A DNA stretch of 64,000 nt from positions 2,795,501 through 2,859,500 of the forward strand of contig CM019716.1 in assembly GCA_009760885.1 (NCBI GenBank), given 5' to 3'. Position numbers and translations under genes: made by a program. The notes beneath the pieces were generated by a model. It searched no databases, was not told the DNA's origin, and saw only the letters and a program-made list of their open reading frames with translations. Of the stretch, positions 45,671 to 57,224 are shown piece after piece. Each line of letters opens with the position of its first letter. Position 1 is the stretch's first letter. This DNA comes from Achatina immaculata (lineage: Eukaryota > Mollusca > Gastropoda > Stylommatophora > Achatinidae).

Positions 45671-45870
45671 ACATATTCAGATATCTGAAGAGCTTGTTGA
45701 GATGACTTGTTTATATTTTTTTAAGAGTAGGATGAAGGGAAGGAACTGTGGAATGTTGTTAAGTAGAATGTAGTTATATAGTATATAGTTCTGTAGTTAT
45801 ATAGTTACCTAGTCAGTTATTTGAACACATCTACTGTGGTAGTTAAAGAAGCTCTGCACTTCCCCTATCT

Positions 45871-45965
45871 AGGGGAGTGGTTCTAAAATTTTTTTTTGCT
45901 GCATACACCCATTTCACCATATATATTAGAGTGTCACCCTTTCCCCCACACGCAACGTATAGTCT
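45871..45965. mobile_element. Possible hAT-type MITE end
   Basis: gagtggttctaaaattttt followed by gctgcatacaccca resembles a common hAT non-autonomous terminus. Only one end is seen. Confidence 0.25.
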
Positions 45966-46129
45966 GATTCAAATAGTGAATTCAGAATATGCATATATTA
46001 TTCCAACAGTTTGAGTCTGTCCCAGTTCTCTCTTCCTCTTCTTCTTCTCTCATTCCCCCCCCCCCCCAAAAAAAAAAAAAATCTTCAAGGAGGGAGAGGG
46101 AAATTCCCCATTGACAGAAAACCCCTTAA

Positions 46130-46335
46130 TTTAGGGATATAGGGAATGTGGTATTAGTACCTATATTTTCACTGACCAGCTGACACACTTAAGAATGAGG
46201 TGGTAAGTGCTTGAACTGACTTCCTTTGTTCCAAGAACTCCAGGAAGATCAGGGTAAACATTTTTATAAATGGGTTGACTGGAGCTCCTCAGGTCAGAAT
46301 CAAACCACAAGTGCTATAAGAAACACAGACTACTT
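46130..46335 (-). mobile_element. tRNA-derived SINE, copy 2 (diverged)
   Basis: The minus strand keeps a B-box-like ggtttgattct, ggagctccagtcaaccca and the gtcagctggtcagtg body segment of copy 1. Confidence 0.6.
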
Positions 46336-47261
46336 TATTTATCATGCATACATTGGTGGCAGAAAGCACAAAATGAACAGATACATTACATTATGTAGCA
46401 TTCAGTACACAACAGTACAATGTGAAAAACTGGAGACCAGTACAACAGTAGTGTAATGTATTCGTGCTAGAGCATTTTCTTTGATCTATACAAGTTACCA
46501 GCAAAATTCCGCAAATCAGCAAGTTCTCTACTGCTACAGTCCATTTTGCACCACACATAAGTATTTATTAAACACTTGATGTGTTGAGCACAAAGTATCT
46601 TTGGCAAAGTGCAAAAAAAAAGAAGCATGCTTTGAGTTTTTTGCTTGTTTTTGTGAAAAATATTACTGATGATTTATAGTGAAAAGTTGTCAGAAAAGTC
46701 TTAAATTGTAATTTATTCTTTCCTTCTATCTTACTAGTAAAAGAACATACTTGAATATAAAACAGTATCTTATTTAATTTATGGAGTTAACTATGGAATG
46801 TAGGTAGAATGTAGAATGTTTGCTTAATCAATAAATTGAACATGTCTGCTGTGTTAGTAGAAATAGCTCTGCACCTCATCACTGAAATATCTTATTGATG
46901 CAGTTCTTTCACAGTGTATTAGTGAGATAAGTAATACTTTTTTTTCTTTTTTCTTTTCCAAACCTTGGGCTATATGTCATCATACCCAGTAATGAAATGT
47001 GCCATGTTATTTCAGTCATTTTGTACCCCCATATGTTAGCAGTGGGAAGGTTCAGTAGTGGTAGAGTTTTCTAGATGTGTTTTGGTGCAGGAAAGTCCAG
47101 CTGATGGCTTGCCTAATTTTATTTTCATGTCAGTTGTGGTGCTTCTAGAGTGGTGCATGATCTGTTGGGGGAAAAAAGTAAACTATATGATAGGTAATGA
47201 AATGATGTGTAGTAATATCCTGTTTGTTGTGCAGTATATTGTGAAAAGATAAGGGTAGTGT
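46336..47261. other. Unassigned stretch
   Basis: AT-rich, within the candidate intron; nothing recognised. Confidence 0.3.
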
Positions 47262-47478
47262 CAAACCATTGAGGCATACAGGATGTTTAGTTTTAATACC
47301 TTGTTATTTGTGTGTTAGCACAGTAGAAGATCATGTTGTCAGTATCAGGCCTGGCCACCTGTCATTCCACAGCAGGAACCAGGTACCAGGTTCTGTAGTC
47401 AAACAGATTAAGGGTTCACCCGGCTTGGAGGTGATCCATGACCATGAGAGGGATGTTTACTAATAGCTGTGCTACTCA
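47262..47478 (-). mobile_element. tRNA-derived SINE, copy 3 (diverged)
   Basis: The plus strand shows gtcagtatcaggcctggcca, ggtaccaggttctgtag and gatccatgaccatgagag, matching the reverse complement of the copy 1 body and head. Confidence 0.65.
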
Positions 47479-47849
47479 CAAGCCTTTTATATACTTTATG
47501 CATATATTTCTTTAATGAGATATGATTACTTTCATATCTGTTTACTAAAACTTAAGATGAAAGTAGCATAGCATGAAATATTGGGTTACTTAACTTCTCT
47601 TGGTCCATATTACAAAGACTACATTCTCTGTTCAACATAAGAGTAATGAGATTGGGAACAAACAGTGAATGAGTTATCACTGTATGTGCTGTATAAGTGA
47701 AGTACACACTGATTATGTTGAGAAAAAGAGAGAAATCAGTTATGTGTGAAAGTGAGAAATCATGAAAACAGCATTTTTAAAATTTAAATAAAAGCATTTT
47801 CAGAGTGTTAGAGAAATCCTGAATATGTCATTTTATGATGCTCAGTTTA

Positions 47850-48245
47850 AATTGTTATGCTATTTTAGTATGCTGAGAATTACCTTTATATATTATTTTA
47901 TCATGCTGGAATTAACTTGTTATTTTATCATGCTGAGAATTAACTTGTTGTGTTATTGTATAATGCTGAGAATTAACTTGTTATGTTATTTTATCATGCT
48001 GAGAATTAACTTGTTGTGTTATTGTATAATGCTGAGAATTAACTTGTTGTGTTATTGTATAATGCTGAGAATTAACTTGTTATGTTGTTTTATCATGCTG
48101 AGAATTAACTTGTTGTGTTATTGTATAATGCTGAGAATTAACTTGTTATGTTATTTTATCATGCTGAGAAAACTTATTATGTTGTTTTATCATGCTGAGA
48201 ATTAACTTGTTATGTTATTGTATCATGCTCAGAATTAACTGGTTA
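47850..48245. repeat. Minisatellite, 33 bp unit
   Basis: About 12 copies of a unit with cttgttatgttattttatca and tgctgagaattaa. Most units are exactly 33 bp, so a stop-free frame appears by default. Confidence 0.9.
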
Positions 48246-49045
48246 AAAATTTTTGTGAAGAATAATCATCTTTTTTAGTATCATCTTGTTCTGTCTTCAA
48301 GGTGCAGGTTGACTGCGATTGATCACAGGCTCGCAGTGTCTCTTGTTTTGATGGGTCATATGACAGAGCATATTTTGTCTGTATTGCGTGTTATCTGTCA
48401 GTTTGTACAGTTTTTGTTGTTCTGTGTTTTCCATTGGCCCTTACATGGTAAAAGAAATATTGAGGATAAGGATGAAGAACTGGGCGTGCAGGCCCATCTG
48501 ATATCTTACCCTTTATCTCTCAGCATTCTCACTCACAGCCACAGCAGCTGCTGTCATTCATCACTTTTATAAAAAAAACGTGATCATGTTATTAAGAAAA
48601 AAAAGTAAAACATTCTAAGTCAAAAGTGTGTGGAATAGGAACAACATTTTGAGCAAAAGAGTAAAACATTATATAGCGAAAGCGTGAAACAAACAATTAT
48701 GAGTCAGTTATTCACAAATCAGCAGAATAACACCCGTTACCTCCCTTGCTATGGCAAGTGTGAATGCTGTATCATTGTTAGACTAAACATTAACTCCCAC
48801 TTTTGTTTAAGGTTGAAGCAGTGCCATGAAATGTCACATACATAATATTTGACTGTACTTATTTCTACCCTATATTTCAGTGTGTTCAACTTCCGGACAG
48901 TTTATCTAAATTGTAGATAATGGCAAAGAGTAATGTGCAACAACAGGTCACTGTATTTCCTGACGTAGCATTTTTTTTTTGTTTCTAGAAACTTGGATCT
49001 CTAGTTGTTATTTTTGCTTTCTTGATGTTGTTATATGTGATGTGT
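48246..49045. other. Unassigned stretch
   Basis: A possible splice acceptor at 48307 precedes an open frame of 87 codons, but no phase or homology supports it. Confidence 0.25.
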
Positions 49046-49048
49046 GTG

Positions 49049-49170
49049 TGAGAGAGAGAGAGAGAGAGAATGAATGAATGAATGAATGAATAATCTTTAT
49101 TTTTAAAGGGTAAAGAATTGTGCACGCAGGCCCGTCTTACATTCTGCCCCTCATCACTCCATCTTTCATT
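49049..49170 (-). mobile_element. CR1-like LINE 3'UTR fragment with (ATTC)n tail
   Basis: GA repeats, then (GAAT)n at 49069-49092, and the shared block ggtaaagaattgtgcacgca / ggcccgtcttacattctgcc. This matches 39841-39930 in the same orientation. Confidence 0.65.
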
Positions 49171-49302
49171 CTTCCCACACACTCGATTTAATATAAATAT
49201 ACAAATTAAATTAGGAAAAAAACATATCAAAAGAGTGTAAGATGTAACTACTACATTCAAAGTAAAAGAGAAGAAGTAATTAACCTAATAAAATAGCTCT
49301 CA

Positions 49303-49314
49303 CGCGCGCGCGCG

Positions 49315-49361
<47 letters not shown>
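49303..49361. repeat. (CG)n(CA)n(GA)n compound microsatellite
   Basis: cgcgcgcgcgcg, then cacacacacacaca, then about 15 GA units. Confidence 0.95.
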
Positions 49362-49363
<2 letters not shown>

Positions 49364-49460
49364 CTACTTTGAGGAGGATCAGGTTCTGAGACTAGATATT
49401 TGATATATTTGTGTCTCGGTCTGATAGTCTGATAGCACATCTCTTTGTTCACCACCACAA

Positions 49461-49475
49461 GGGGGGGGGGGGGGG
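49461..49475. repeat. G homopolymer
   Basis: 15 G residues. Confidence 0.95.
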
Positions 49476-49621
49476 AACAAGTTGTGTGTTAGTTTTGCAG
49501 GAACAACAGGTTTATTGCAGTGACATACATAATGCATCCTTTTAGTTAGCAACTCTTCGTTACATATAGACATTGTTGTCATTATCTCCTCGCTTCTTGC
49601 TTTCATCGTTCTAAACCAGTG

Positions 49622-50145
49622 CATGTCATTCATTCTTTCATTTGCATGTCCCTTGCCTACTCCTGTAGGCCTCTCGGTTGTGAGCAAGATGGCCTGCTGC
49701 TGATGCATCCATTTGCAGATCATCAACGATGTCTTGCAACCATCTTCGCCTTGGTCTTCATCTCTTTCTTTTTCCCATTATGTACCCTTCCAAGACGGTT
49801 TTCTCTAGATTATCATGACGTTTAATGTGTCCAAAATATTTAAGTTTTCTCTCGTTAATCCTCTTTACTAGCCAGCCTTCTTCAGTATTAAGTTCTTGTA
49901 GTATGGATATTCTTTTTTGTGCCCATGATATTTGAAGAACTCTTCTGTAGCATTTACATTCAAAGGCATTTATGTGTTTCTCAGCTGTTTTGTTAAATGT
50001 CCATGTCTCACAGGCATATGTTACGATGGGATGCATGCCCTTAAAAATCTTATTTTTGTAGTTCTATCTGTTCCTCTACACAGATTCTTTAGTTTTAGTT
50101 TTTGAAGAACGATTGATGTCCTCCTTTTAATTTCCCTCATTGTGT
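49622..50145 (-). pseudogene. LINE family C fragment
   Basis: The minus strand encodes YACETWTFNKTAEKHINAF, CYRRVLQISWAQKRISILQE, LNTEEGWLVKRINERKLKYF and GHIKRHDNLEKTVLEGYIM in one frame. The 3' end has a short AATG-like tail. 5'-truncated. Confidence 0.75.
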
Positions 50146-50660
50146 GTCAACACAGATAAAATACATGATGTTCAGTGTTATCTCCACTTGCTCTCTCGTT
50201 CTCCAAGACGGCCACTTTCCACTCCCTACTTTTGTTACCATTACTGCAGCTGTGTTTACAGACAGCTGCTTGACCATTGTATAGCCATCTCGTCTTTGAT
50301 CTCGGTCTAGTGCATCAAAACAGCCCACGGTGTGACCTAGCCCGTACCCAAAGTATAGGGAGATACAACCCTGACATTGTCGTAATGAGAGACGTGGAGC
50401 GACGAGACCTTGCATGAGCTATCTACCCGTGCATGCAGGTCGAGTAATTGCATGACATGTACATAATGCAAGGCCATATTAGCAGCACAAACAGCGTAAA
50501 ACAGCATCATAATGCTACATTGCACGACACTGTTAATGAATTATATATGTATGAAACATAAATCCACTTGTCTGACACAGAGTTGAACAGTGTTTGAAAC
50601 AAATATCATTGGCTAAAACCTAGCTAGTGCCTAATGTATTCAATCTATAGCATGCACGAT
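50146..50660. other. Unassigned stretch
   Basis: No gene or repeat recognised. Confidence 0.3.
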
Positions 50661-50819
50661 TTAGCCCAGTGTTTCTCAACCGGTGACCGTATGGTCCTGG
50701 TGAGGGCAGGGAGAGAAACATAACTGAAAGGGACAGGTAAAAAAACTTGAAAAGGGGTGGGGGGGGGGGGGCGGCACAGAAAATCATGTTTGGTTGACGT
50801 TACCTTCCTTTGTCCGTAT

Positions 50820-51250
50820 CCGAAATGTGTTTTTTTTCCCTGTATCGTCTTTGTAAGAAAGACAGGCACAAAATGCGCCCATGTAGACACAGGTTAGCAG
50901 AAAATGGAAGCAGGCAATTGGCTGATAAATGAGGTACAGGAAGGTTGGCAAACGTTACCACTTGGCTAAGCGTTTAATTTTTCATCTATTTTTTTTTGGT
51001 GTTTCTGTCTGTTATGTTGTTTTTGTATGTGGTCCTTGAAAAAAGGCTTTTTGCTGAGATACTGGATTGTTGTATGTCCTTCATTTAAACGTGCTCATCT
51101 TACTTTCTGCCATTCTTGCTTCTGCCAACTTTTCTTTATTCTTTGTATCTTTTTTTTTTGTATAACTGAACCAGAGACTTCCATCTACTTCATTACTAGA
51201 ACCTGCTTTAACGTACTCGTTATTTCTCTTATCTGAATCTAAATTTACAG
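50820..51250 (-). repeat. Dispersed repeat F, copy 2
   Basis: Shares tttgtaagaaagacaggcac, ctgttatgttgtttttgtat, gtggtccttgaaa and ctgaaccagagacttccat with the copies at 21.0 and 62 kb. The minus-strand frame contains EVDGSLWFSYTKKKDTKNK, of unknown family. Confidence 0.6.
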
Positions 51251-51989
51251 TGAAGCAAATGTTTGTTGAGAAATCAGCTAAATTAGACAAAGGTTTAGCT
51301 CAGTACAACGTTTTCATTAGGCTCAAACTTGGGCAGTAAGGCGAAGCACATGCGCGCACACACTCCTTATATACTCCCACAGTGATATAATAGAGTGGAA
51401 GAGTCCGACAGACTTAGAATTATTGTAAGTACAACTGTTTCCTCATACGATACAACGCGTTTTGATAGAATGCGAAGCTATATGCATGCGCGGACAGCCT
51501 GTATACTCCAGCCTACTCAGATTCGGCTACTTTTATTTCGTCTACATGAGTTAAGCCAGCAGGTAGCAGCACTGTTCAAAATTAGTTTTTGTTTAAAATA
51601 CAGTTTTGTTTTGCTGGCCGTGCCTGGATTGTATACAAGCCACTGCGTAAGTAAAGTCAACGGTAAGATGATAAACAGTGGCCGTCACGTGACATGGATT
51701 GTCCGTCCAGGTGACAGAAGGGGGTTGCTGCTTACAGTGCGGTTGATTTTTGTCACTGGATCCCAATGATCGCGTTATTGAGAATCGCCAGGGTATTGTT
51801 GATATCACTATCGTGGGGGGAGAGAGTAGTGCAGCATTAGACAGATTTAACATTGAGAAGTGGAGTAATTCAGCAGTTTATAGCTCTGGCTAGGGCCTAT
51901 CAAGCAGTGGTAATTTGCCTTAGGGAGAATTCTACAGTTTGGGGATGGGAAAGGTTAAGACTAAAGTTTGACAGTTCAAACTGGTGGAA

Positions 51990-53125
51990 TATATGCATAT
52001 ACCGCTGCTGGCGAGATTCTTCAGCTGCCGTGCGTGGAGTGGGGCTCCTCCCGGCCAGTGAAGAAAGGTGCAAATGGGGTTGCCGCGCGGCACCATTGTG
52101 GAAAAGGTGAAAGAAAGGATTAAACGAAGTAAACGGTAGTAAAATCACGGCGCCTCTGGTCTAGAGGACGGCCACGTCCTATGTGCACTCATATCGGGCG
52201 AAATGCCTGTACCGGCTTAACTCAGAGGTTAAAACACTGCTGGCGAGATTTTCGGATGCCGCGCGTGGAGTAAAACTCCTACCGGCCAATGAAGAAAATG
52301 CGAAGAAGAAATTAGGGCTGCCGTGCGGCGCCGATGTGAAAAGGTGATGGAAACTATAAAGTAAAGCTTAATCGGTATGTCCAGTAGCATCGCTGCGAGA
52401 GCTACTCATACCACGGCACCTCTGCTCTGGAGGCCGGCCACGTCCGATATATATCCATACTGGTGAAATATGCCTAAACCGGCTTAAGCCAGGAGTGAAA
52501 CTTGATGACTACTCATGTCACGGTACCTCTGCTCTAGAGGTCGGTCACGTCCTAAACACGCCCATACTGGGATAGTATGCCTAAACCGGCTCAACCCAGG
52601 GGTGAAACTTACTAGTGGCGAGGATTCGTCCCCTGGACAAAAGCTCCGTCCTGGTCACAAATAGGAAGGGTAGCGGCCACGACCACAAAATACTGAAGTC
52701 GGAGACACTGAACCAGTGCAGTCTAGATAGCCAACCACCTCCTATCCGGCGGGGATGTATGCGTATCCTAATCACGTGGAGGTTTTCTGGTGAGAAAGTT
52801 CAACTTTAGGCTGGATGGGCAACCACCTCTCACCCAGCGGAGATATCCAAAACACGTCGAGGTTTTACGGCGATAAAGTCCAACGCTAGATTAAACTGGT
52901 GCAACGAAAACCACGGTGTCACGCAATCCCGCTTCTGAGACCCACCAAGAATACATGCTCAAGCCATGCGATACTCTGAACCTCTTGTGGTCCTCTCGTG
53001 GATCTCATGTGGTCCTTTCAGGGGGACCACACGGGGACCACAGGACCTATCGAGGACCCCAGGTGTAAATTCAGGAGGATTACGGGGCGGTCTTGGTGGT
53101 AGAAGCGAACGAAGAAGAAGAAGAA
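51990..53125 (+). mobile_element. Possible non-autonomous LINE derivative with (AAG)n tail
   Basis: GC-rich sequence built from internal duplications: tggcgagatt...gccgtgcgtggagt at 52010 and 52240; cctctg(g/c)tctagaggacgg-like blocks near 52155, 52415 and 52525; ccaaccacctcc...cggcgg blocks near 52728 and 52808. The end is gcggtcttggtggtagaag then gaagaagaagaagaag. A repeated 5' leader joined straight to a LINE-like tail with no ORF suggests an internally deleted non-LTR element. Confidence 0.4.
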
Positions 53126-53576
53126 GATATGCATATTATTTGTAATACACTTTCTGACAACAGACAATATTGGGAAGGGGGAAGGGAGGAGGGGAATAAC
53201 ATTCTGGTGAAAAGGGTGCATGACACAAAAAAACAAATTGAGAATCGCTGGGCTAGACGTTCTGGCATACTGGCCTAAGCATGAGAGAGAGAGAGAGAGA
53301 GAGCAAGTAAATTCAACTCATAATACAAAGAAATCTTTGTTATTTGTTCATTATTATTGTGAACCATGAGTAAACAACCTTAGCCTACAATACCTTGCAT
53401 TTCAGTAGGCTCCGCCACGAAGAAGACCGCATTCACATCCTTAAATTGCACACAACACTCCCCTCAAATATGTTCTGTATGTATGTTTACTTTTCCCCGG
53501 TATGCACAAGATAAGAAACTCTGTTTTCTTCTGGCAGTTGGTTATGTTCTAGTAGGTTATTTCCCCTGTTACCTAG

Positions 53577-53621
53577 AAACGGCTGGAAAAATATGCGATG
53601 ATGGGGGATGCCACCAGTCAG
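53577..53621 (+). CDS. Candidate exon 2 of the small four-exon gene
   Basis: A 45 bp exon reading KRLEKYAMMGDATSQ in phase 0 at both ends. The acceptor is strong: ttatttcccctgttacctag directly upstream. The donor after CAG is gtaatg (53622), moderate. The charged N-terminal half and lack of stops are compatible with coding sequence, but the exon is too short for a family call. Its phase matches the candidate exons at 44390 and 59476. Confidence 0.4.
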
Positions 53622-53639
53622 GTAATGAATAACCCATTT

Positions 53640-54139
53640 ATCACGCGTATCTGGTTTGTTTTATGCGACATGGACAGTCAGGCTGCCATATGATCATGGA
53701 GCGTAAACTTTGCTTATTCAGACGTGAATTCGTAATGTTTGTTCTTAACCAAGAGATGATATTATATAGAAGCTAAACTATTACGCCTTTATTACTTATC
53801 ATTTCTTTGTGATGAGTTGGGGAGACGAGTTATACATCTTATACATTATGTATATAGTGGATTGTTACATATGACTCTTAGTACAGTCCATCATCCCTTT
53901 GAGATTTTAACCTGCAATCTTTAACTGAAAGTGTGAACCAGTTTAAATATGGCGCTAGCCACGCCACAGTGTCTTCTGCTACATTTATCAGTGAAGTAAA
54001 AGAATTGTAATCTAATAGTAAGCATTGCCAGTCTCTTGTGTGATCATATCTCCCTGAAGCTGCAGCTCTTTCACAGAAGGTGGTGTGATCATGGTGAACC
54101 ACACGCATTGTTCTGAACAGGAAATGGGTTATGATGGCT
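53640..54139. other. Candidate intron sequence
   Basis: Nothing recognised. Confidence 0.3.
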
Positions 54140-54140
54140 T

Positions 54141-54420
54141 GCTTGAAGACTTGGTATGGACCCAGAAACTGAGTTTCCTTTAAGAGACCGCCACTGTGAG
54201 ATTCGTGCTTGAAGATCTGGTATAGAACCAGGAAGTTAGCTTCTTGGTAAGAATCCATTGTTGTGAGGTTCACGCTGTAAGATCTTTTATAGAACAAGAA
54301 GTTAGCTTCTTGGTAAGAATCCATTGCTGTGGGGTTCACATATGAAGATCTGGTATAGGACCAGGAAGTTGGCTTCTTGGTAAGAGTCCATTGCTGTGAG
54401 GTTCATGCTTGAAGATCCAG
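54141..54420. repeat. Minisatellite, ~66-67 bp unit
   Basis: About four copies containing cttgaagatctggtatagaa, ccaggaagttagcttcttgg and taagaatccattg. Confidence 0.85.
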
Positions 54421-54937
54421 TGTAAACCTAAGACGTAGAATCCACCACTTTGATACTCACAGTGGATTTGTCAGGTATATCAAATCGCACCAAATAAAAT
54501 GAATGAAATTAATGGAACTCCAACTTTGTAATGTCCTGTAACAGCAGACCAGAGTCATTGTACTAAAACAGCACATATTTGTAACTTTCGCAACTTCTTA
54601 GCACTTGTTGAAGCGAAACAAACACACATTGCTCAGTGGTGCATCTTTCTCCAGTACCAAGATTAAGACCATTGCCTATCTTGTCATCATCATGTGCTCT
54701 TTCTGCATCAGTAAATGTACAGAGTAGTCTAAGATTTATACAGCAGTTAATAAACTGCTATTCGTCATACATTTCTCCATGAAAATAATTGTCATAAAAC
54801 TGCCAACTTATTTATTTACTTTTGGTAGCTGAAGTTATTCTTGAAATGTACCTTCTGATATTTTGATGTGCTTGATTCTCTTCCCTCCCCTTCTTCGTCT
54901 TCTCATGCTCTCTTCTCTCCTCCCCCACCCACTGTCT

Positions 54938-54944
<7 letters not shown>

Positions 54945-54969
<25 letters not shown>
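54945..54969. repeat. (CT)n microsatellite
   Basis: About 12 CT units. Confidence 0.9.
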
Positions 54970-54973
<4 letters not shown>

Positions 54974-55245
54974 CTCTCGTTTCCCCATATCTTTGTCGGT
55001 CTCTTGTCTTCCCCTCTGTGTGTAAGCTGTGAATGGTACAGAATGTTAAAACGTGCCGAGAGAAGTTCGCAGTAATAATACGGTATTTGTTAGATCCCGC
55101 AGAGCCATTATAAAGTCGAGCTTTTCAGGTCAGATTTGCTGCGTCGCCACTGGGAATAGGATAGACTATCATCACCGCAACCTTCAGGATAATACATATA
55201 ATCATTGTGACAGCGTTAAAGAGGAAAACGTTTCTTTATTTTGCT

Positions 55246-55266
55246 GGGGGGGGGGGGGGGGGGGGG
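55246..55266. repeat. G homopolymer
   Basis: 21 G residues. Confidence 0.95.
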
Positions 55267-55749
55267 CTGTAAATAGGAGTTACATGGAAAGAGTTTGATT
55301 TTGACGAAAGCTGGGTGAGTGAAATAAGGTGAGCAAAAACTTGCTTCGGTATAGTTTGAAGGATAGTCAACGTTGTTTAACCCTAGGTTAAACTTGTGCA
55401 AATTGAGCTCCATCAGAGTTGCTGTCATTTATCACAAAAGGGAGCTTATCTACATACGATTGCGGTGATTGTAGCGGTTGTAAAATCCTGTACAATTGCA
55501 TTATAATTCTTACGATTATAAAATATTATTAGTGAAGGAATATGAGATGTGGGAAAAGGGTTACCTTTAGGTAGTGTTTGTGCGCCTCTGTTTGTTTTCT
55601 ACATGCTGTATATTGTATCTTCGATTCATGTGTATATTTGTGTGTCATTTGTACATTAGTTATAATTGGAACGGGTCGTTGAAGGCGAAGATACAATACA
55701 TAGACGGTATGAGGCAGCAGTCAGCGACCAAGAACTCATTGTTTGCGTC

Positions 55750-56235
55750 AGGTCAAGACTGTATTCTGTCTTCAAGTGTAAACAGACAGTAGTCTAGGTC
55801 AAGACTGTATTCTGTCTTCAAGTGTAAACAGACAGTAGTCTAGGTCAAGACTGTATTCTGTCTTCAAGTGTAAACAGACAGTAGTCTAGGTCAAGACTGT
55901 GTTCTGTCTTCAAGTGGAAACAGACAGTAGTTTAGGTCAAGACTGTATTCTGTCTTCAAGTGTAAACAGATAGTAGTCTAGGTCAAGACTGTATTCTGTC
56001 TTCAAGTGTAAACGGACAGTAGTCTAGGTCAAGACTGTGTTCTATCTTCAAGTGTAAACAGACAGTAGTCTAGGTCAAGACTGTATTCTATCTTCAAGTG
56101 TAAACAGACAGTAGTCTAGGTCAAGACTGTGTTCTATCTTCAAGTGTAAACAGACAGTAGTCTAGGTCAAGACTGTGTTCTATCTTCAAGTGTAAACAGA
56201 CAGTAGTCTAGGTCAAGACTGTATTCTATCTTCAA
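55750..56235. repeat. Minisatellite, 46 bp unit
   Basis: About 10.5 nearly identical copies with ggtcaagactgtattctgtc and ttcaagtgtaaacagacagt. The period is exactly 46. Confidence 0.95.
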
Positions 56236-56249
56236 GTGGAAGTAATCTG

Positions 56250-56395
56250 GCCAAGTGAACAGGGATCGTAATGGGAAGACGAATCAGTCTAAAAATGCGT
56301 CGAGCAGAAGTCAGATGTGTAAAGCCGAAAGGAGCATATCTGTGACATAACGCAGCTACCGCCTTTTTGACGGCGGAAGAAGAAGAAGAAGAACT
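56250..56395 (+). mobile_element. Probable LINE 3' end with (AAG)n tail
   Basis: gggaagacgaatcagtctaa-like sequence ends in acggcgg then gaagaagaagaagaagaa. The ending resembles that at 53085-53125. Confidence 0.35.
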
Positions 56396-56399
56396 GGTC

Positions 56400-57224
56400 G
56401 TTAAGCAGCTTACTTCAGGTGACTCAGTGGCCAAAACTAATATACACATTGCGCACGTGATATATTTTTACAGCTGTAGCTTCTTCGAAAGCAAGTAAGA
56501 TACATCTTTAGTGAGACTTTTCCATATATATATATGGATATATATATATAGTCTCTGCTCGGCATTTGTCTCACAGGAACATGAAGCAAATCTGTTGGTT
56601 GGTTTGTACTGATATAGTGAAGCAGTTTAATAAAGGCATTGCAAGAAATTTTCATTTTGCTTTTTAAACTTTTTTTTTTAAACGAGGATAGAAAAAGAAA
56701 GACAGACTATGCTGTACATCCGGAAAAGTGGGCTAGAGACCTTGTTTATGGCATAATTGTTATTTAAAATAGTTATTAAATGATGAGATGAAAATATAGG
56801 TACATCTGTATTTTTTTCCGTTCTTATTAACTTCTTGACACGTGAAGAAAACTTTGGTGGAACGGTTGGAACGTTTTGATGTTTGTTTGGCTTGCAGTGA
56901 CACACGGTTCATCTGTTTTTCTGTGTAAACAGTGCACCTGAAAGTGGAAAGACGTGTTTTCACACGAGAAAGACATTGAAATGCAGTGCCACAGAACAGG
57001 ATACAGGGAGAAAGAACAAATGTAAGAGAAATAAAAGGAAGAGAAGTGTTTAGACTAATTTTTCTCAGAGATGCTGGGGGGTGTTCTTTAAGCATAAACT
57101 TGTGGAGAGTGTCTCTCTTTTTTAAATCTACTCGTAGAAATAACTCTTATCTTCTGCCATGGCCCCTTCCGCCAGTCTGTGCGTCTCATGTCTGAGCGCG
57201 TCCTATTGTTCAGAAATCTGCGGA
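56400..57224. other. Unassigned stretch
   Basis: Includes a TA-rich block at 56522-56550. An open frame at 57159-57240 (MAPSASLCVSCLSASYC) has no support beyond openness. Confidence 0.3.

Larger units (their letters stand above)
50662..53255. mobile_element. Segment bounded by hAT-like inverted ends
   Basis: tagcccagtgtttctcaa at 50662-50679 and ttgagaatcgctgggcta at 53238-53255 are inverted complements at 16 of 18 positions. The inner left side continues as a typical hAT MITE (ccggtgaccgtatggtcc). These may be two separate MITEs, or one element split by the intervening repeats. No target duplication is clear. Confidence 0.35.

Noticed and set aside
47825..48205. 126-codon open frame
   Set aside because: A stop-free 33 bp minisatellite with no flanking coding signal.
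48308..48572. Possible exon after a cag acceptor
   Set aside because: Phase 0 hits a stop after four codons; the open phase does not match the candidate gene and no donor follows.
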